A stretch of DNA of 64,000 bases, taken from the NCBI GenBank assembly GCA_902619485.1, contig CACNEF010000001.1, positions 248,001 through 312,000 of the forward strand, in the 5' to 3' direction. How positions within the stretch are numbered: position 1 is the stretch's first letter; the number at the start of each line of letters is the position of its first letter. This document shows, one piece after another, positions 53,138 to 61,450 of the stretch. The position numbers were made by a program, and so were the translations under genes. Origin of the DNA: an uncultured SAR116 cluster alpha proteobacterium. GTDB lineage: Bacteria > Pseudomonadota > Alphaproteobacteria > Puniceispirillales > Marisalimonadaceae. The notes under the pieces were generated by a model. The model was not told the DNA's origin and made no database searches. It saw nothing but the letters and a program-made list of their open reading frames with translations.

Positions 53138-54142
53138 ATGAGTATAGAATTACTTAATTTTATTGAAACGGTATTAAATGGATTAATGTCCGGAGTGATG
53201 TATTCACTTGTAGCTCTTGGATTTGTTTTGATTTTTAAGGCATCTGGAGTTTTCAACTTTGCCCAGGGCGTTTTTGCTCTCTTTGCTGCGCTTACTCTAG
53301 TTGGTTATCAAACAGGTCAAGTACCTTTCGCACATTTAATAAATGAACTTTTTGGAACGAATTATCATAATTGGTATGCCTCGATGCCAAATTTTTTTGC
53401 TATATTATTAACGATGGTAACTATGATTGCTCTTGCATGGATAATAGAACGACTGGTTCTAAAACACCTTGTTAATCAAGATCCTATAATCTTATTTATG
53501 GCAACTATTGGTTTAGCTTTTGCGCTCGAAGGTGTTGGTGATCTAATGTGGGGATCTGATGTTAAGGTTTTAGACGTTGGTATTCCGAGTGGAGGATCAA
53601 TCTGGTTAGAAGAAGCGACAATTGGTCTTGCCGCAGAAGGAAGTGATTATTACGGAATGTATGTGGATGTCCTAAATATTTGGGCAACAGTAATTGCTGT
53701 CATTTTAGTTGTATCCTTGGCTCTTTTCTCACAGTATACAAAAACAGGAAGAGCATTAAGAGCTGTTGCTGACGATCATCAAGCTGCATTGTCAGTTGGC
53801 ATTTCACTAAGAAGTATTTGGATACTTGTTTGGGCTATTTCTGGTTTTATTGCAATGGTAGCTGGGATTATGTGGGGAACTGAGTCAGGGGTTCAGTTTT
53901 CTTTATCATTAATAGCCTTGAAAGCATTACCTGTTCTCATACTGGGAGGCTTCACGTCTATACCTGGAGCTATTATCGGTGGTCTAATGATAGGTGTAGG
54001 TGAAAAATTAGCCGAAATTTATATAGGAGGTTATTTTGAAACAGGTGCAATTGAAAATTGGTTTGCCTATGTCATGGCTTTAGTCTTTTTATTATTTCGT
54101 CCACAAGGTTTATTTGGCGATAAGATTATCGAGAGGGTTTAA
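53138..54142 (+). CDS. livH: LIV-type ABC transporter permease LivH (system 2)
   Basis: Inner-membrane permease of 334 residues with about eight hydrophobic segments. SLVALGFVLIFKASGVFNFAQG is the LivH N-terminal motif and VLILGGFTSIPGAIIGGLMIGV the C-terminal one. A longer loop around residues 145-180 (SGGSIWLEEATIGLAAEGSD) is probably periplasmic and sets it apart from the 305-residue LivH of system 1. AAGGAA precedes the ATG. It sits between livG and livM in one transcript. Confidence 0.93.
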   Translation: MSIELLNFIETVLNGLMSGVMYSLVALGFVLIFKASGVFNFAQGVFALFAALTLVGYQTGQVPFAHLINELFGTNYHNWYASMPNFFAILLTMVTMIALAWIIERLVLKHLVNQDPIILFMATIGLAFALEGVGDLMWGSDVKVLDVGIPSGGSIWLEEATIGLAAEGSDYYGMYVDVLNIWATVIAVILVVSLALFSQYTKTGRALRAVADDHQAALSVGISLRSIWILVWAISGFIAMVAGIMWGTESGVQFSLSLIALKALPVLILGGFTSIPGAIIGGLMIGVGEKLAEIYIGGYFETGAIENWFAYVMALVFLLFRPQGLFGDKIIERV

Positions 54143-54147
54143 ATTTA

Positions 54148-55227
54148 ATGATTTACAAAGAAACTGGTCAGTACAAATCTTCATATAAATCAGACCACGC
54201 AATTTTTCCTCTGTTGCAGGATAAAATAGCATTTAGTACACTTATGTTTATAGCTTTTTTAATAATACCATTTGTAATTAATAGTTATTGGGAAAAAGCT
54301 ATCTTAGTTCCATTTTTAATATTTTCATTAGCTGCAATCGGATTAAATATTTTAACTGGATATTGTGGTCAAGTATCATTGGGAACAGGCGGATTTATGG
54401 CTGTTGGGGCTTTCTCAACCTACAAAATTATGACCTATTTCCCAGATATGAATATAATGATTATTATCCTAATTTCAGGACTGATTACTGCCGCTGTTGG
54501 TATTATTTTTGGTCTGCCTTCTCTCAGGATTAAAGGTTTTTATTTAGCTGTTGCCACACTTGCATCTCAATTTTTCTTGGTTTGGCTGTTTAACAAAGTT
54601 CCATGGTTTTATAATTACTCTGATACAGGTCAAATTACTGTCTCAGAAAGGACGATGTTTGGTGTTCCCGTTACAGGAGCGGAAGCCCCATCATACGCAA
54701 CTTATTTGTTCTGTTTAGTTTTAGTTGTAGTATTAAGTTTTGCAGCCAAAAATTTAATAAGAAGTAAAATGGGTCGCTCTTGGATGGCTATTAGAGATAT
54801 GGATATTGCTGCAGAAATTATTGGTGTGCCACCACTTAAGACAAAGTTATCAGCTTTTGCAATAAGCTCGTTCTACATTGGTGTTGCTGGGGCATTGTAT
54901 TTTGCTGTCTTTTTAGGTGCAATTGAAGTTACAGAATCGTTTGATATTATGACAATTTCATTTCCCGTTTTGTTTATGATTATTATTGGTGGACTAGGTT
55001 CAATGTTAGGCTCTTTTCTTGGAGCTGCATTCGTTGTAACCCTACCAATAGGTCTTAAATTTCTTATGGTTGATATGGTTGGGCTATCAGCTGTAACAGC
55101 TAAACATTTTGAGATAACAATCTGGGGATTGTTAATGATTATATTTTTAATTGTAGAGCCACATGGCCTTGCAAGACTTTGGTCCATCGCAAAAGAAAAA
55201 CTGAGAAGATGGCCTTTCCCCTACTAA
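54148..55227 (+). CDS. livM: LIV-type ABC transporter permease LivM (system 2)
   Basis: Inner-membrane permease of 359 residues with about ten hydrophobic segments and an N-terminal cytosolic extension of some 30 residues (YKETGQYKSSYKSDHA). LNILTGYCGQVSLGTGGFMAVGAF and FMIIIGGLGSMLGSFLGAAF are the LivM hallmarks. It follows livH by 5 bp. A perfect hairpin covers its stop codon and precedes the binding-protein gene. Confidence 0.93.
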   Translation: MIYKETGQYKSSYKSDHAIFPLLQDKIAFSTLMFIAFLIIPFVINSYWEKAILVPFLIFSLAAIGLNILTGYCGQVSLGTGGFMAVGAFSTYKIMTYFPDMNIMIIILISGLITAAVGIIFGLPSLRIKGFYLAVATLASQFFLVWLFNKVPWFYNYSDTGQITVSERTMFGVPVTGAEAPSYATYLFCLVLVVVLSFAAKNLIRSKMGRSWMAIRDMDIAAEIIGVPPLKTKLSAFAISSFYIGVAGALYFAVFLGAIEVTESFDIMTISFPVLFMIIIGGLGSMLGSFLGAAFVVTLPIGLKFLMVDMVGLSAVTAKHFEITIWGLLMIIFLIVEPHGLARLWSIAKEKLRRWPFPY

Positions 55228-55241
55228 ATTTAATTTAGTAG
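55221..55241 (+). promoter_or_regulatory. Hairpin over the livM stop, upstream of the system 2 binding-protein gene
   Basis: A perfect inverted repeat with nine-base arms (CTACTAAAT/ATTTAGTAG) and a three-base loop includes the livM stop codon. It lacks a T-run, so it is not a terminator. It could mark a processing point or protect the 5' end of the downstream message, which has a strong GAGGAGG site. Confidence 0.45.
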
Positions 55242-55273
55242 ATAACTTTAATATTTCTCAAGAGGAGGAACTT

Positions 55274-56569
55274 ATGAGAATAAAACAACTGTTAATAGGA
55301 ATGACTGCTTCTGTTATTGCTGTTTCTAGTTATGTAGAAATGGCTATTGCAGATTTGAAATTTCCTATGTTGGTTTACCGAACAGGGGCTTATGCACCTA
55401 ATGGTATTCCAAACGCTGATGGTTTTGTAGACTATTACAAAATGATCAATGCCAGAGATGGTGGAATTGGTGGTGAGAAAATTTTACATCCAGAGTGTGA
55501 AACAGGATATAAAACACAAGTGGGTGTTGAGTGTTATGAAAAAAACAAAAAAGACGCTATGGTATTCCAACCAATGTCTACGGGTATTACTTACCAATTA
55601 ATTCCTAAAGCTACAGCTGATGGTGTTACTGTTTATTCAACTGGATATGGAAGAACATCTGCAGCTAATGGTAAAGTTTTTAAGTGGATATTTAATGCGC
55701 CTGTTACCTATTGGGATGGTGCTTCAATAGCCGTTAGACACATTCTTAAAAATAATCTTGGTAATATTAAGGGTAAGAAAATTGCGCTTGTATACCATAA
55801 CTCAGCATATGGTAAAGAGCCAATTAGAACATTACAAACACTAAGTAAAAAACACGGTTTTAAATTGATGCTATTACCTGTTGATCACCCAGGACAAGAG
55901 CAAAAAGCTACTTGGTTAAAAATACGTAAAGGTAGACCTGATAATGTTCTAATGTGGGGCTGGGGAGTTATGAACCAAGTTGCGATCAAATCTGCAGCAT
56001 CTATCAAGTTTCCAATGGATAAATTTATTGGCATTTGGTGGTCTGGTTCTGAAAATGATGTTTTACCAGCAGGTCAAGGCGCACATGGCTATAAGTCTCT
56101 GACTTTTAATGCTCCTGGTACTAACTACCAAGTACATGCAGATATTAAGAAATATGTTCATGATAAAGGAGAAGCTTCTGGTGATGGATCTCACTTTGGA
56201 ACAGTGCTTTATAACAGAGGTTTGTTCCAGGCAATGGTTCAAGTAGAAGCAGCTACTGTTGCGCAAAAAATTCATGGCACATCAAAAATCACTCCAGCTA
56301 TGTATAGAGATGGAATGGAAAATGTGAATTTAAGTGCAAAGAGATTAGAAGAGTTAGGCTTCAAAGACTTTGCTCCTCCATTCAAAAATTCATGTGAAAA
56401 TCATGGTGGTAGTGGACTTGCTGCTGTACAACAGTGGGACGCTAAAACTAAAAAATGGAACATGATTACTGAGTATATGTATGGAGATTCTGATGTGGTA
56501 CAAAAGTTAATCGCTGAAGATTCTGCAAAATATGCTACTGAGCAAAAAATTGCCGAGCGTTGTGGTTAA
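55274..56569 (+). CDS. LIV-type ABC transporter substrate-binding protein (system 2)
   Basis: Periplasmic binding protein of 431 residues with a signal peptide ending near SYVEMAIADLKF. Segments such as VYRTGAYAPNGIPNADGFVDYY, ECETGYKTQVGVECYEKNK and LVYHNSAYGKEP match binding proteins that accompany AMP-ligase/LIV clusters and are longer than classical LivK. Several cysteines (ECETG, VECYE, NSCEN, AERCG) may form disulfides. The ligand is unknown; an aromatic or aliphatic acid is plausible from the flanking ligases. GAGGAGG lies at a good distance from the ATG. Confidence 0.9.
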   Translation: MRIKQLLIGMTASVIAVSSYVEMAIADLKFPMLVYRTGAYAPNGIPNADGFVDYYKMINARDGGIGGEKILHPECETGYKTQVGVECYEKNKKDAMVFQPMSTGITYQLIPKATADGVTVYSTGYGRTSAANGKVFKWIFNAPVTYWDGASIAVRHILKNNLGNIKGKKIALVYHNSAYGKEPIRTLQTLSKKHGFKLMLLPVDHPGQEQKATWLKIRKGRPDNVLMWGWGVMNQVAIKSAASIKFPMDKFIGIWWSGSENDVLPAGQGAHGYKSLTFNAPGTNYQVHADIKKYVHDKGEASGDGSHFGTVLYNRGLFQAMVQVEAATVAQKIHGTSKITPAMYRDGMENVNLSAKRLEELGFKDFAPPFKNSCENHGGSGLAAVQQWDAKTKKWNMITEYMYGDSDVVQKLIAEDSAKYATEQKIAERCG

Positions 56570-56581
56570 AAATATTTAATT

Positions 56582-56605
56582 GAGAGCCTATTTATTTAGG
56601 CTCTC
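56582..56605 (+). promoter_or_regulatory. Terminator-like hairpin between the system 2 binding-protein gene and livF
   Basis: A perfect stem with nine-base arms (GAGAGCCTA/TAGGCTCTC) and a six-base loop, followed by TTTAT, lies 13 bases after the stop of the binding-protein gene. The T-run is short, so read-through to livF is likely. It is probably a partial terminator or mRNA stabiliser. Confidence 0.7.
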
Positions 56606-56625
56606 TTTATACATAGGAAAATAAA

Positions 56626-57465
56626 ATGGATGACATTAAAGTAAGTAAAAATAAAAAATCACAAACATCTGAAGATGTTTTAATTGTAAACAATATAGAA
56701 GTTGTTTACAGCCATGTTATCCTTGTTTTAAAAGGCGTAAGCTTAAAAGTTAAAAAAGGCGGCATCACAGCATTACTTGGTGGAAATGGCGCTGGAAAAA
56801 GCACTACATTGAAATCAATTTCAAATTTGCTAGCATCAGAAAGAGGAGAGGTGACCAAAGGTTCTGTTACTTACAGTAACGAATATATACACGATCTTGA
56901 CCCATCTCAATTAGTTAAGAAAGGTGTAATCCAAGTGATGGAAGGAAGACACTGCTTCGAACATTTAACTGTTGAAGAAAATCTTCTAACCGGTGCATAT
57001 ACTAGAACTAATAATAAAGAAGTAAAGGAAGACTTAGAAAGGGTGTATAATTACTTTCCTAGACTTCGTGACAGAAGAACATCACTAGCTGGTTACACCT
57101 CAGGTGGTGAACAACAAATGATTGCAATTGGAAGAGCTCTAATGGCTCATCCTACTATGATTTTACTTGATGAACCTTCTATGGGCCTTGCTCCTCAGTT
57201 AGTTAAACAAATATTTGAAATAGTTGCTGAAATAAATAAAAAAGAAGGAGTAACAATTCTATTAGCGGAACAAAATACTAATATGGCACTTCAATATGCA
57301 GAATATGCATATATTCTTGAAAATGGCCGAGTAGTTATGGAAGGTACAGCTGAGTCAATGAGAGACAATGAGGATGTAAAAGAATTCTATCTTGGAATTT
57401 CAGGTGAAGGAAGGCAATCTTTTAAAGACGTAAAACAGTATCGCAGACGTAAAAGATGGCTATAA
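56626..57465 (+). CDS. livF: LIV-type ABC transporter ATP-binding protein LivF (system 2)
   Basis: ATPase of 279 residues. Walker A is GGNGAGKSTTL, the signature is TSGGEQQMIAIGRALM, Walker B is MILLDEPSMGLAP and the switch region is LLAEQNTNMAL. About 20 extra residues precede the first strand (KVSKNKKSQTSED) and about 18 follow the usual FYLGISGEG end (KDVKQYRRRKRWL), both basic. These extensions are typical of LivF proteins encoded beside acyl-CoA ligases. AGGAAA precedes the ATG, and PaaK follows after 7 bp. Confidence 0.93.
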   Translation: MDDIKVSKNKKSQTSEDVLIVNNIEVVYSHVILVLKGVSLKVKKGGITALLGGNGAGKSTTLKSISNLLASERGEVTKGSVTYSNEYIHDLDPSQLVKKGVIQVMEGRHCFEHLTVEENLLTGAYTRTNNKEVKEDLERVYNYFPRLRDRRTSLAGYTSGGEQQMIAIGRALMAHPTMILLDEPSMGLAPQLVKQIFEIVAEINKKEGVTILLAEQNTNMALQYAEYAYILENGRVVMEGTAESMRDNEDVKEFYLGISGEGRQSFKDVKQYRRRKRWL

Positions 57466-57472
57466 TATTTAT

Positions 57473-58717
57473 ATGACTAAAAATAAATTTTTTGATGATC
57501 TAGAAACGCGTTCAGCTGATGAAAGAAATAATGATCATTTAGAAAAAATAAATAACCTAATTAAAAACGCTAAAAGTAATAAAAATCAATCTTCAAGACT
57601 TGATAAATTTCTTGAGTCTTTAGACGATTTAGCCTCAATACCTTTGTTGCGAAAATCGGAATTAATTCAAAAACAATCTGATTTTCCACCATTTGCACAA
57701 TTAAACGTTTCTGAAATTAAAGATTTTGCGCATATATATAGATCTCCAGGTCCAATATATGATCTAGATGGTCATTCAAAAGATTGGTGGAGATTTTCTA
57801 GAGCATTGCATGCTGCTGGTTTTTGTTACGGTGATATTGTACAAAACTGTTTTTCTTATCATTTCACTCCTGCTGGCGCAATGTTTGAAGAGGCCGCAAA
57901 AATTTTAAAATGTACAGTTTTTCCAGCAGGTGGAGAAAATACTGATTTACAACTCGAAGTAATGAAAGATATTGGTACAACTGCATACGTAGGTGTTCCA
58001 GATTTTTTAAAAATTATTTTAGAAAAAGCTGACGAAAAAAATATACTACTTTCAAAATTGACAAAAGCTATGGTAACTGGAGGACCTCTTTTTCCTGCAG
58101 TTGCTCAAAATTTTAGAGACAGAAATATTCACGTAAGACAATGCTATGGAACTGCAGACTTAGGACTTATTGCCTACGAAGCTGCAGAGAATGACGGAAT
58201 GGTTATAGATGAAAATGTAATTTTAGAGATCGTTAAACCAGGTACTGGAAAACCCCTAACTGACGGTGAAGTAGGAGAGGTCGTCGTAACTGTTTTAAAT
58301 AATTATGAGTTACCTATAATCAGGTTTGCTACAGGTGATCTTTCAGCAATATTAGAAGGAAGTAGCTCAACTGGTAGAACTAATAAAAGGATAAAAGGTT
58401 GGATGGGTAGAGCAGATCAAACAACAAAAGTTAAAGGTATGTTTGTTCAACCTTCACAAGTTAATAAAATTTTAGAAATTTTAAAGATTAATGGCTCTGC
58501 CAGAATGATTGTTAGCAGATCAAATGATAAGGATGAATTACTATTGAAAGTCGAGGCTGAAGTTACAAATACAGATCAGATAGAATCTTTGGAACAAAAA
58601 ATATCTGACGAAATTAAAAATGTTATAAATTTAAGAGGCAATGCTAAAATAGTCCCTATAAAAAGTTTACCAAATGACGGTAAAGTGATAGATGATATAC
58701 GTGATTTTGGAGATTAA
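57473..58717 (+). CDS. PaaK-like phenylacetate-CoA ligase family protein
   Basis: ANL-superfamily ligase of the PaaK type, 414 residues. Marks are IPLLRKSELIQKQ near the N-terminus, MVTGGPLFPAVAQNF, QCYGTADLGLIAYE as the adenylate motif, and LPIIRFATGDLSAI with GWMGRADQTTKVKGMFVQPSQV before the short C-terminal domain. The classical ATP loop (SSGTTG) is not visible: the matching region reads IYRSPGPIYDLDG, so catalytic competence is uncertain or ATP is bound differently. It closes the LIV operon. The substrate is probably an aromatic or other carboxylic acid brought in by system 2. Confidence 0.83.
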   Translation: MTKNKFFDDLETRSADERNNDHLEKINNLIKNAKSNKNQSSRLDKFLESLDDLASIPLLRKSELIQKQSDFPPFAQLNVSEIKDFAHIYRSPGPIYDLDGHSKDWWRFSRALHAAGFCYGDIVQNCFSYHFTPAGAMFEEAAKILKCTVFPAGGENTDLQLEVMKDIGTTAYVGVPDFLKIILEKADEKNILLSKLTKAMVTGGPLFPAVAQNFRDRNIHVRQCYGTADLGLIAYEAAENDGMVIDENVILEIVKPGTGKPLTDGEVGEVVVTVLNNYELPIIRFATGDLSAILEGSSSTGRTNKRIKGWMGRADQTTKVKGMFVQPSQVNKILEILKINGSARMIVSRSNDKDELLLKVEAEVTNTDQIESLEQKISDEIKNVINLRGNAKIVPIKSLPNDGKVIDDIRDFGD

Positions 58718-58720
58718 AAA

Positions 58721-59470
58721 ATGGAAATAGAAAAAGTTAAAGCTGTTATTACAGGTGCAGGAAGTGGCCTTGGTGAGGGAACTGCTAGATATTTAAAAAA
58801 CAAAGGGGCGGAGGTACTCCTGATTGATTTAAATGCTGATGGTCTAAAGAAGGTAGCTGATGACATAAATTGTAAATATTTTGTTGGAGATGTTTCTAAC
58901 GAAGAAGAGATGAAAAATGCTATTGATGGTTTTAATGGTGTGAATTGCTTAGTAAATTGTGCAGGTATAGCAGTTGGAGCGAAAGTTGTATCTAGTAGAG
59001 GGATGCATGATTTAGGATTATTTGAAAAAGTACTTAAGGTCAACTTAATAGGAAGCTTTAATATGCTTAGATTATGTGCTGACAAAATGCAAGCCAATGA
59101 ACCTGACAAAGAGGGTGAAAAAGGGGTTGTCATTAATACAGCATCAGTCGCAGCTTATGATGGTCAGGTAGGACAAGCGGCTTATTCAGCTTCAAAAGGT
59201 GGTATTGTTGGTATGACTTTACCTATTGCCCGTGAACTTGCATCAAATGGTATCAGGGTAAATACTGTTGCACCTGGATTGTTTGCAACTGCCATGCTTG
59301 CAGGTATGAGTGATGAAGTTCAAAAAAGCTTAATTGCTACTACCGTATTTCCTAAGCGTTTAGGAACACCTCTGGAGTACGCAATGTTAGTAGAAAGCAT
59401 TGTAACTAATGTATTATTAAACGGTGAAACTATAAGGCTTGATGGTTCAGTTCGTTTGGCTCCAAGATAA
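58721..59470 (+). CDS. SDR 3-hydroxyacyl-CoA dehydrogenase (HSD17B10-like)
   Basis: Short-chain dehydrogenase of 249 residues. The cofactor loop is TGAGSGLGEG, an acidic LIDLNAD follows and favours NAD, and the catalytic residues are S142, Y155 and K159 (YSASKGG). MTLPIARELASNGIRVNTVAPGLFATAMLAGM and the ending IRLDGSVRLAPR match the type II 3-hydroxyacyl-CoA/2-methyl-3-hydroxybutyryl-CoA dehydrogenase branch. It starts 3 bp after the PaaK stop. In this place it could serve beta-oxidation of the imported acid or isoleucine breakdown. Confidence 0.87.
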   Translation: MEIEKVKAVITGAGSGLGEGTARYLKNKGAEVLLIDLNADGLKKVADDINCKYFVGDVSNEEEMKNAIDGFNGVNCLVNCAGIAVGAKVVSSRGMHDLGLFEKVLKVNLIGSFNMLRLCADKMQANEPDKEGEKGVVINTASVAAYDGQVGQAAYSASKGGIVGMTLPIARELASNGIRVNTVAPGLFATAMLAGMSDEVQKSLIATTVFPKRLGTPLEYAMLVESIVTNVLLNGETIRLDGSVRLAPR

Positions 59471-59480
59471 AAAATCTTGG
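59462..59480 (+). promoter_or_regulatory. Hairpin over the SDR stop codon
   Basis: A perfect inverted repeat with seven-base arms (CCAAGAT/ATCTTGG) and a five-A loop includes the end of the SDR reading frame, followed by TTAATTTTTA. It may be a weak terminator or a stabiliser before the MaoC gene, which has no clear ribosome-binding site. Confidence 0.45.
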
Positions 59481-59491
59481 TTAATTTTTAG

Positions 59492-59944
59492 ATGAAACTA
59501 AAGCCAAAATATTTTGAAGATTTTGAGGTTGGATTAATTTTTGAATCTAAACCCACTCTTATAACTAAAGAAGAGATAATTGATTTTGCCTCAAAATACG
59601 ACCCACAGTCTTTCCACTTAGACGAAGAAGCTGCTAACAATGGTCCATTTGGTCAGTTAACATCTAGTGGATTTATGACACTAGGTAAATCATTTACCCA
59701 AATTTTCAAAACTGGTGTTTATGACGGAACAAGTATGGGTGCTTGGGGAATTGACGAGCTAAGATGGACTAAACCAGTGTATCCAGGCGATGTTTTAAAA
59801 ACAAAAATCGAAGTTCTAGAAGCAAAAAAATCAGCAAAAAATCCTAGAAGAGGTACTGCAAGATTAAAGCATACTGTAACAAATCAGAAAAATAACATTG
59901 TTATGACATGGATATCCAATCAGATGCTAAAAACAAAATCTTAA
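59492..59944 (+). CDS. MaoC-like hot-dog hydratase
   Basis: A 150-residue hot-dog-fold protein. The catalytic pair of R-specific enoyl-CoA hydratases is visible in KYDPQSFHLDEEAA (D37 and H42), followed by GPFGQLTSSGFMT and the WTKPVYPGDVLKTKIEVLE strand typical of MaoC. It probably hydrates an enoyl-CoA in the pathway served by the upstream ligases and SDR. Its last four bases overlap the convergent rhodanese gene. Confidence 0.86.
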   Translation: MKLKPKYFEDFEVGLIFESKPTLITKEEIIDFASKYDPQSFHLDEEAANNGPFGQLTSSGFMTLGKSFTQIFKTGVYDGTSMGAWGIDELRWTKPVYPGDVLKTKIEVLEAKKSAKNPRRGTARLKHTVTNQKNNIVMTWISNQMLKTKS

Positions 59945-60240
59945 TTCTCTATAAGCCAACCCTGATATCCCTCATCCATACTAAATACATTTTTGAAACC
60001 ATGCTGACTAAAAAAATTAGCAGCTGATTGGCTTGAGTTGCCATGATAACAGTAAATTAAAATTGTATCGTTCTTATCTTTTTCTTTAAGAAAGTTTTGA
60101 ATATCTAAATCTTCAACATGAATGGCATTATCAATATGCCCATTCTTGAACGAATTGTAATCTCTTATATCAATTAAGATTAGATCATCTTTTGATATAA
60201 GATCCTTTGCATCTTTAATTGATATACGATTGAAAGACAT
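59941..60240 (-). CDS. glpE: GlpE-like single-domain rhodanese
   Basis: Thiosulfate sulfurtransferase-type rhodanese of 99 residues, cytosolic. The active loop is IYCYHGNSSQSAANFF with C64, the length and motif of GlpE. It opens with RISIKDAKDLISKDDLILIDIRD and ends with DEGYQGWL, the standard single-domain borders. It follows the thiolase by 6 bp on the minus strand, and the linkage to valine catabolism genes is not explained. It is the second rhodanese gene in the window. Confidence 0.87.
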   Translation of the reverse strand: MSFNRISIKDAKDLISKDDLILIDIRDYNSFKNGHIDNAIHVEDLDIQNFLKEKDKNDTILIYCYHGNSSQSAANFFSQHGFKNVFSMDEGYQGWLIEN

Positions 60241-60246
60241 TTTGTT

Positions 60247-61419
60247 TTATAAAGCTTCTATAATTACTGCTATTCCTTGTCCTCCACCAATACACATCGT
60301 AGCAAGACCATATCTTCCTTTTCTTTTCCTTAGTTCATATACAAGTTTTGTCATAATAATTGCACCTGTCGCACCAACAGGATGACCTAATGCAATAGCT
60401 CCTCCATTAACATTAACTATATCAGGATTAAGACCTAATTGTTTATTGACAGCACATGCTTGGGCTGCAAAAGCTTCATTAGATTCAATTAAATCTAAAT
60501 CTGAAATAGTTAGTTGAGCTTTATTTAATGCCATTTTTGATGCAGGTACTGGGCCCATACCCATTTCATCAGGGTCAACACCACCAAACCCGTATGAAAC
60601 TATTCTAGCTAACGGTTTACCATTTTTTGCTTTTTCTTCATTAGCTAGTACTAAAGCAGAAGCTCCATCATTAATTCCTGAAGCATTACCCGCTGTTACC
60701 ACACCATCTTTTTTAAAAGCAGTTCTGAGACCTGTTAATGTTTCCATACTAGTTTCTGGTTTTGGATGCTCGTCTATTTCAAAAATCTTAATTCCCTTTC
60801 TTGTTTTTATTTCAATAGGAAGGATTTGATCTTTAAAATTACCATTTTCAATGGCCTCATGAGCCCTTTTTTGACTAGTTAATGCAAATTCATCCTGCAT
60901 TTCTCTACTAATTTGATATCTACTAGAGATATTTTCTGCGGTTATACCCATATGTCCATGACCAAAAGGATCATGAAGTGCACCTAACATCATATCATGA
61001 ACTTGTCCATCACCCATTCTTGAACCCCATCGAAACCCTTGAACAATATGCGCACCATTTGACATAACTTCTACACCTCCTGCTACTGCAACTGAAGCAT
61101 CTCCAAGCATAAGAATTTGTGAAGCACTTACAATTGCCTGAAGCCCAGAGCCACAAAGTCTATTTACAGTCAACGCAGCAGATGTTTTGTTCATTCCAGC
61201 CTGTAATGCAATAACTCTACTCACATACATATCTCTAGGTTCTGTATGTATAACATTTCCAAAAACAGCATGCTCAACTTCATCAGCCTCATATCCAGAT
61301 CTTGCAATAGCTTCTTTTGCCACTAAAGTTCCAAGATCGACAGGACAATGATTTTTAAGGGTACCTCCAAATCCTCCAATTGCAGATCTATTTGCTGACA
61401 TAATGTAAACATTGTTCAT
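60247..61419 (-). CDS. Thiolase (acetyl-CoA C-acetyltransferase/acyltransferase)
   Basis: Thiolase of 390 residues that joins or cleaves acyl-CoAs. The nucleophilic cysteine is C89 in NRLCGSGLQAI, the histidine is in GGAIALGHPVGATGA, and the second cysteine is in TMCIGGGQGIAV. SNEAFAAQACAVNKQLG is the usual fourth motif. Chain-length preference cannot be read; it could complete acetoacetyl-CoA breakdown from leucine or the isoleucine branch. GGAGG lies seven or eight bases before the ATG. It sits between HIBCH and the rhodanese. Confidence 0.93.
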   Translation of the reverse strand: MNNVYIMSANRSAIGGFGGTLKNHCPVDLGTLVAKEAIARSGYEADEVEHAVFGNVIHTEPRDMYVSRVIALQAGMNKTSAALTVNRLCGSGLQAIVSASQILMLGDASVAVAGGVEVMSNGAHIVQGFRWGSRMGDGQVHDMMLGALHDPFGHGHMGITAENISSRYQISREMQDEFALTSQKRAHEAIENGNFKDQILPIEIKTRKGIKIFEIDEHPKPETSMETLTGLRTAFKKDGVVTAGNASGINDGASALVLANEEKAKNGKPLARIVSYGFGGVDPDEMGMGPVPASKMALNKAQLTISDLDLIESNEAFAAQACAVNKQLGLNPDIVNVNGGAIALGHPVGATGAIIMTKLVYELRKRKGRYGLATMCIGGGQGIAVIIEAL

Positions 61420-61450
61420 TTTAGTTTTCCTCCAGAAATTTACTTTTGTT

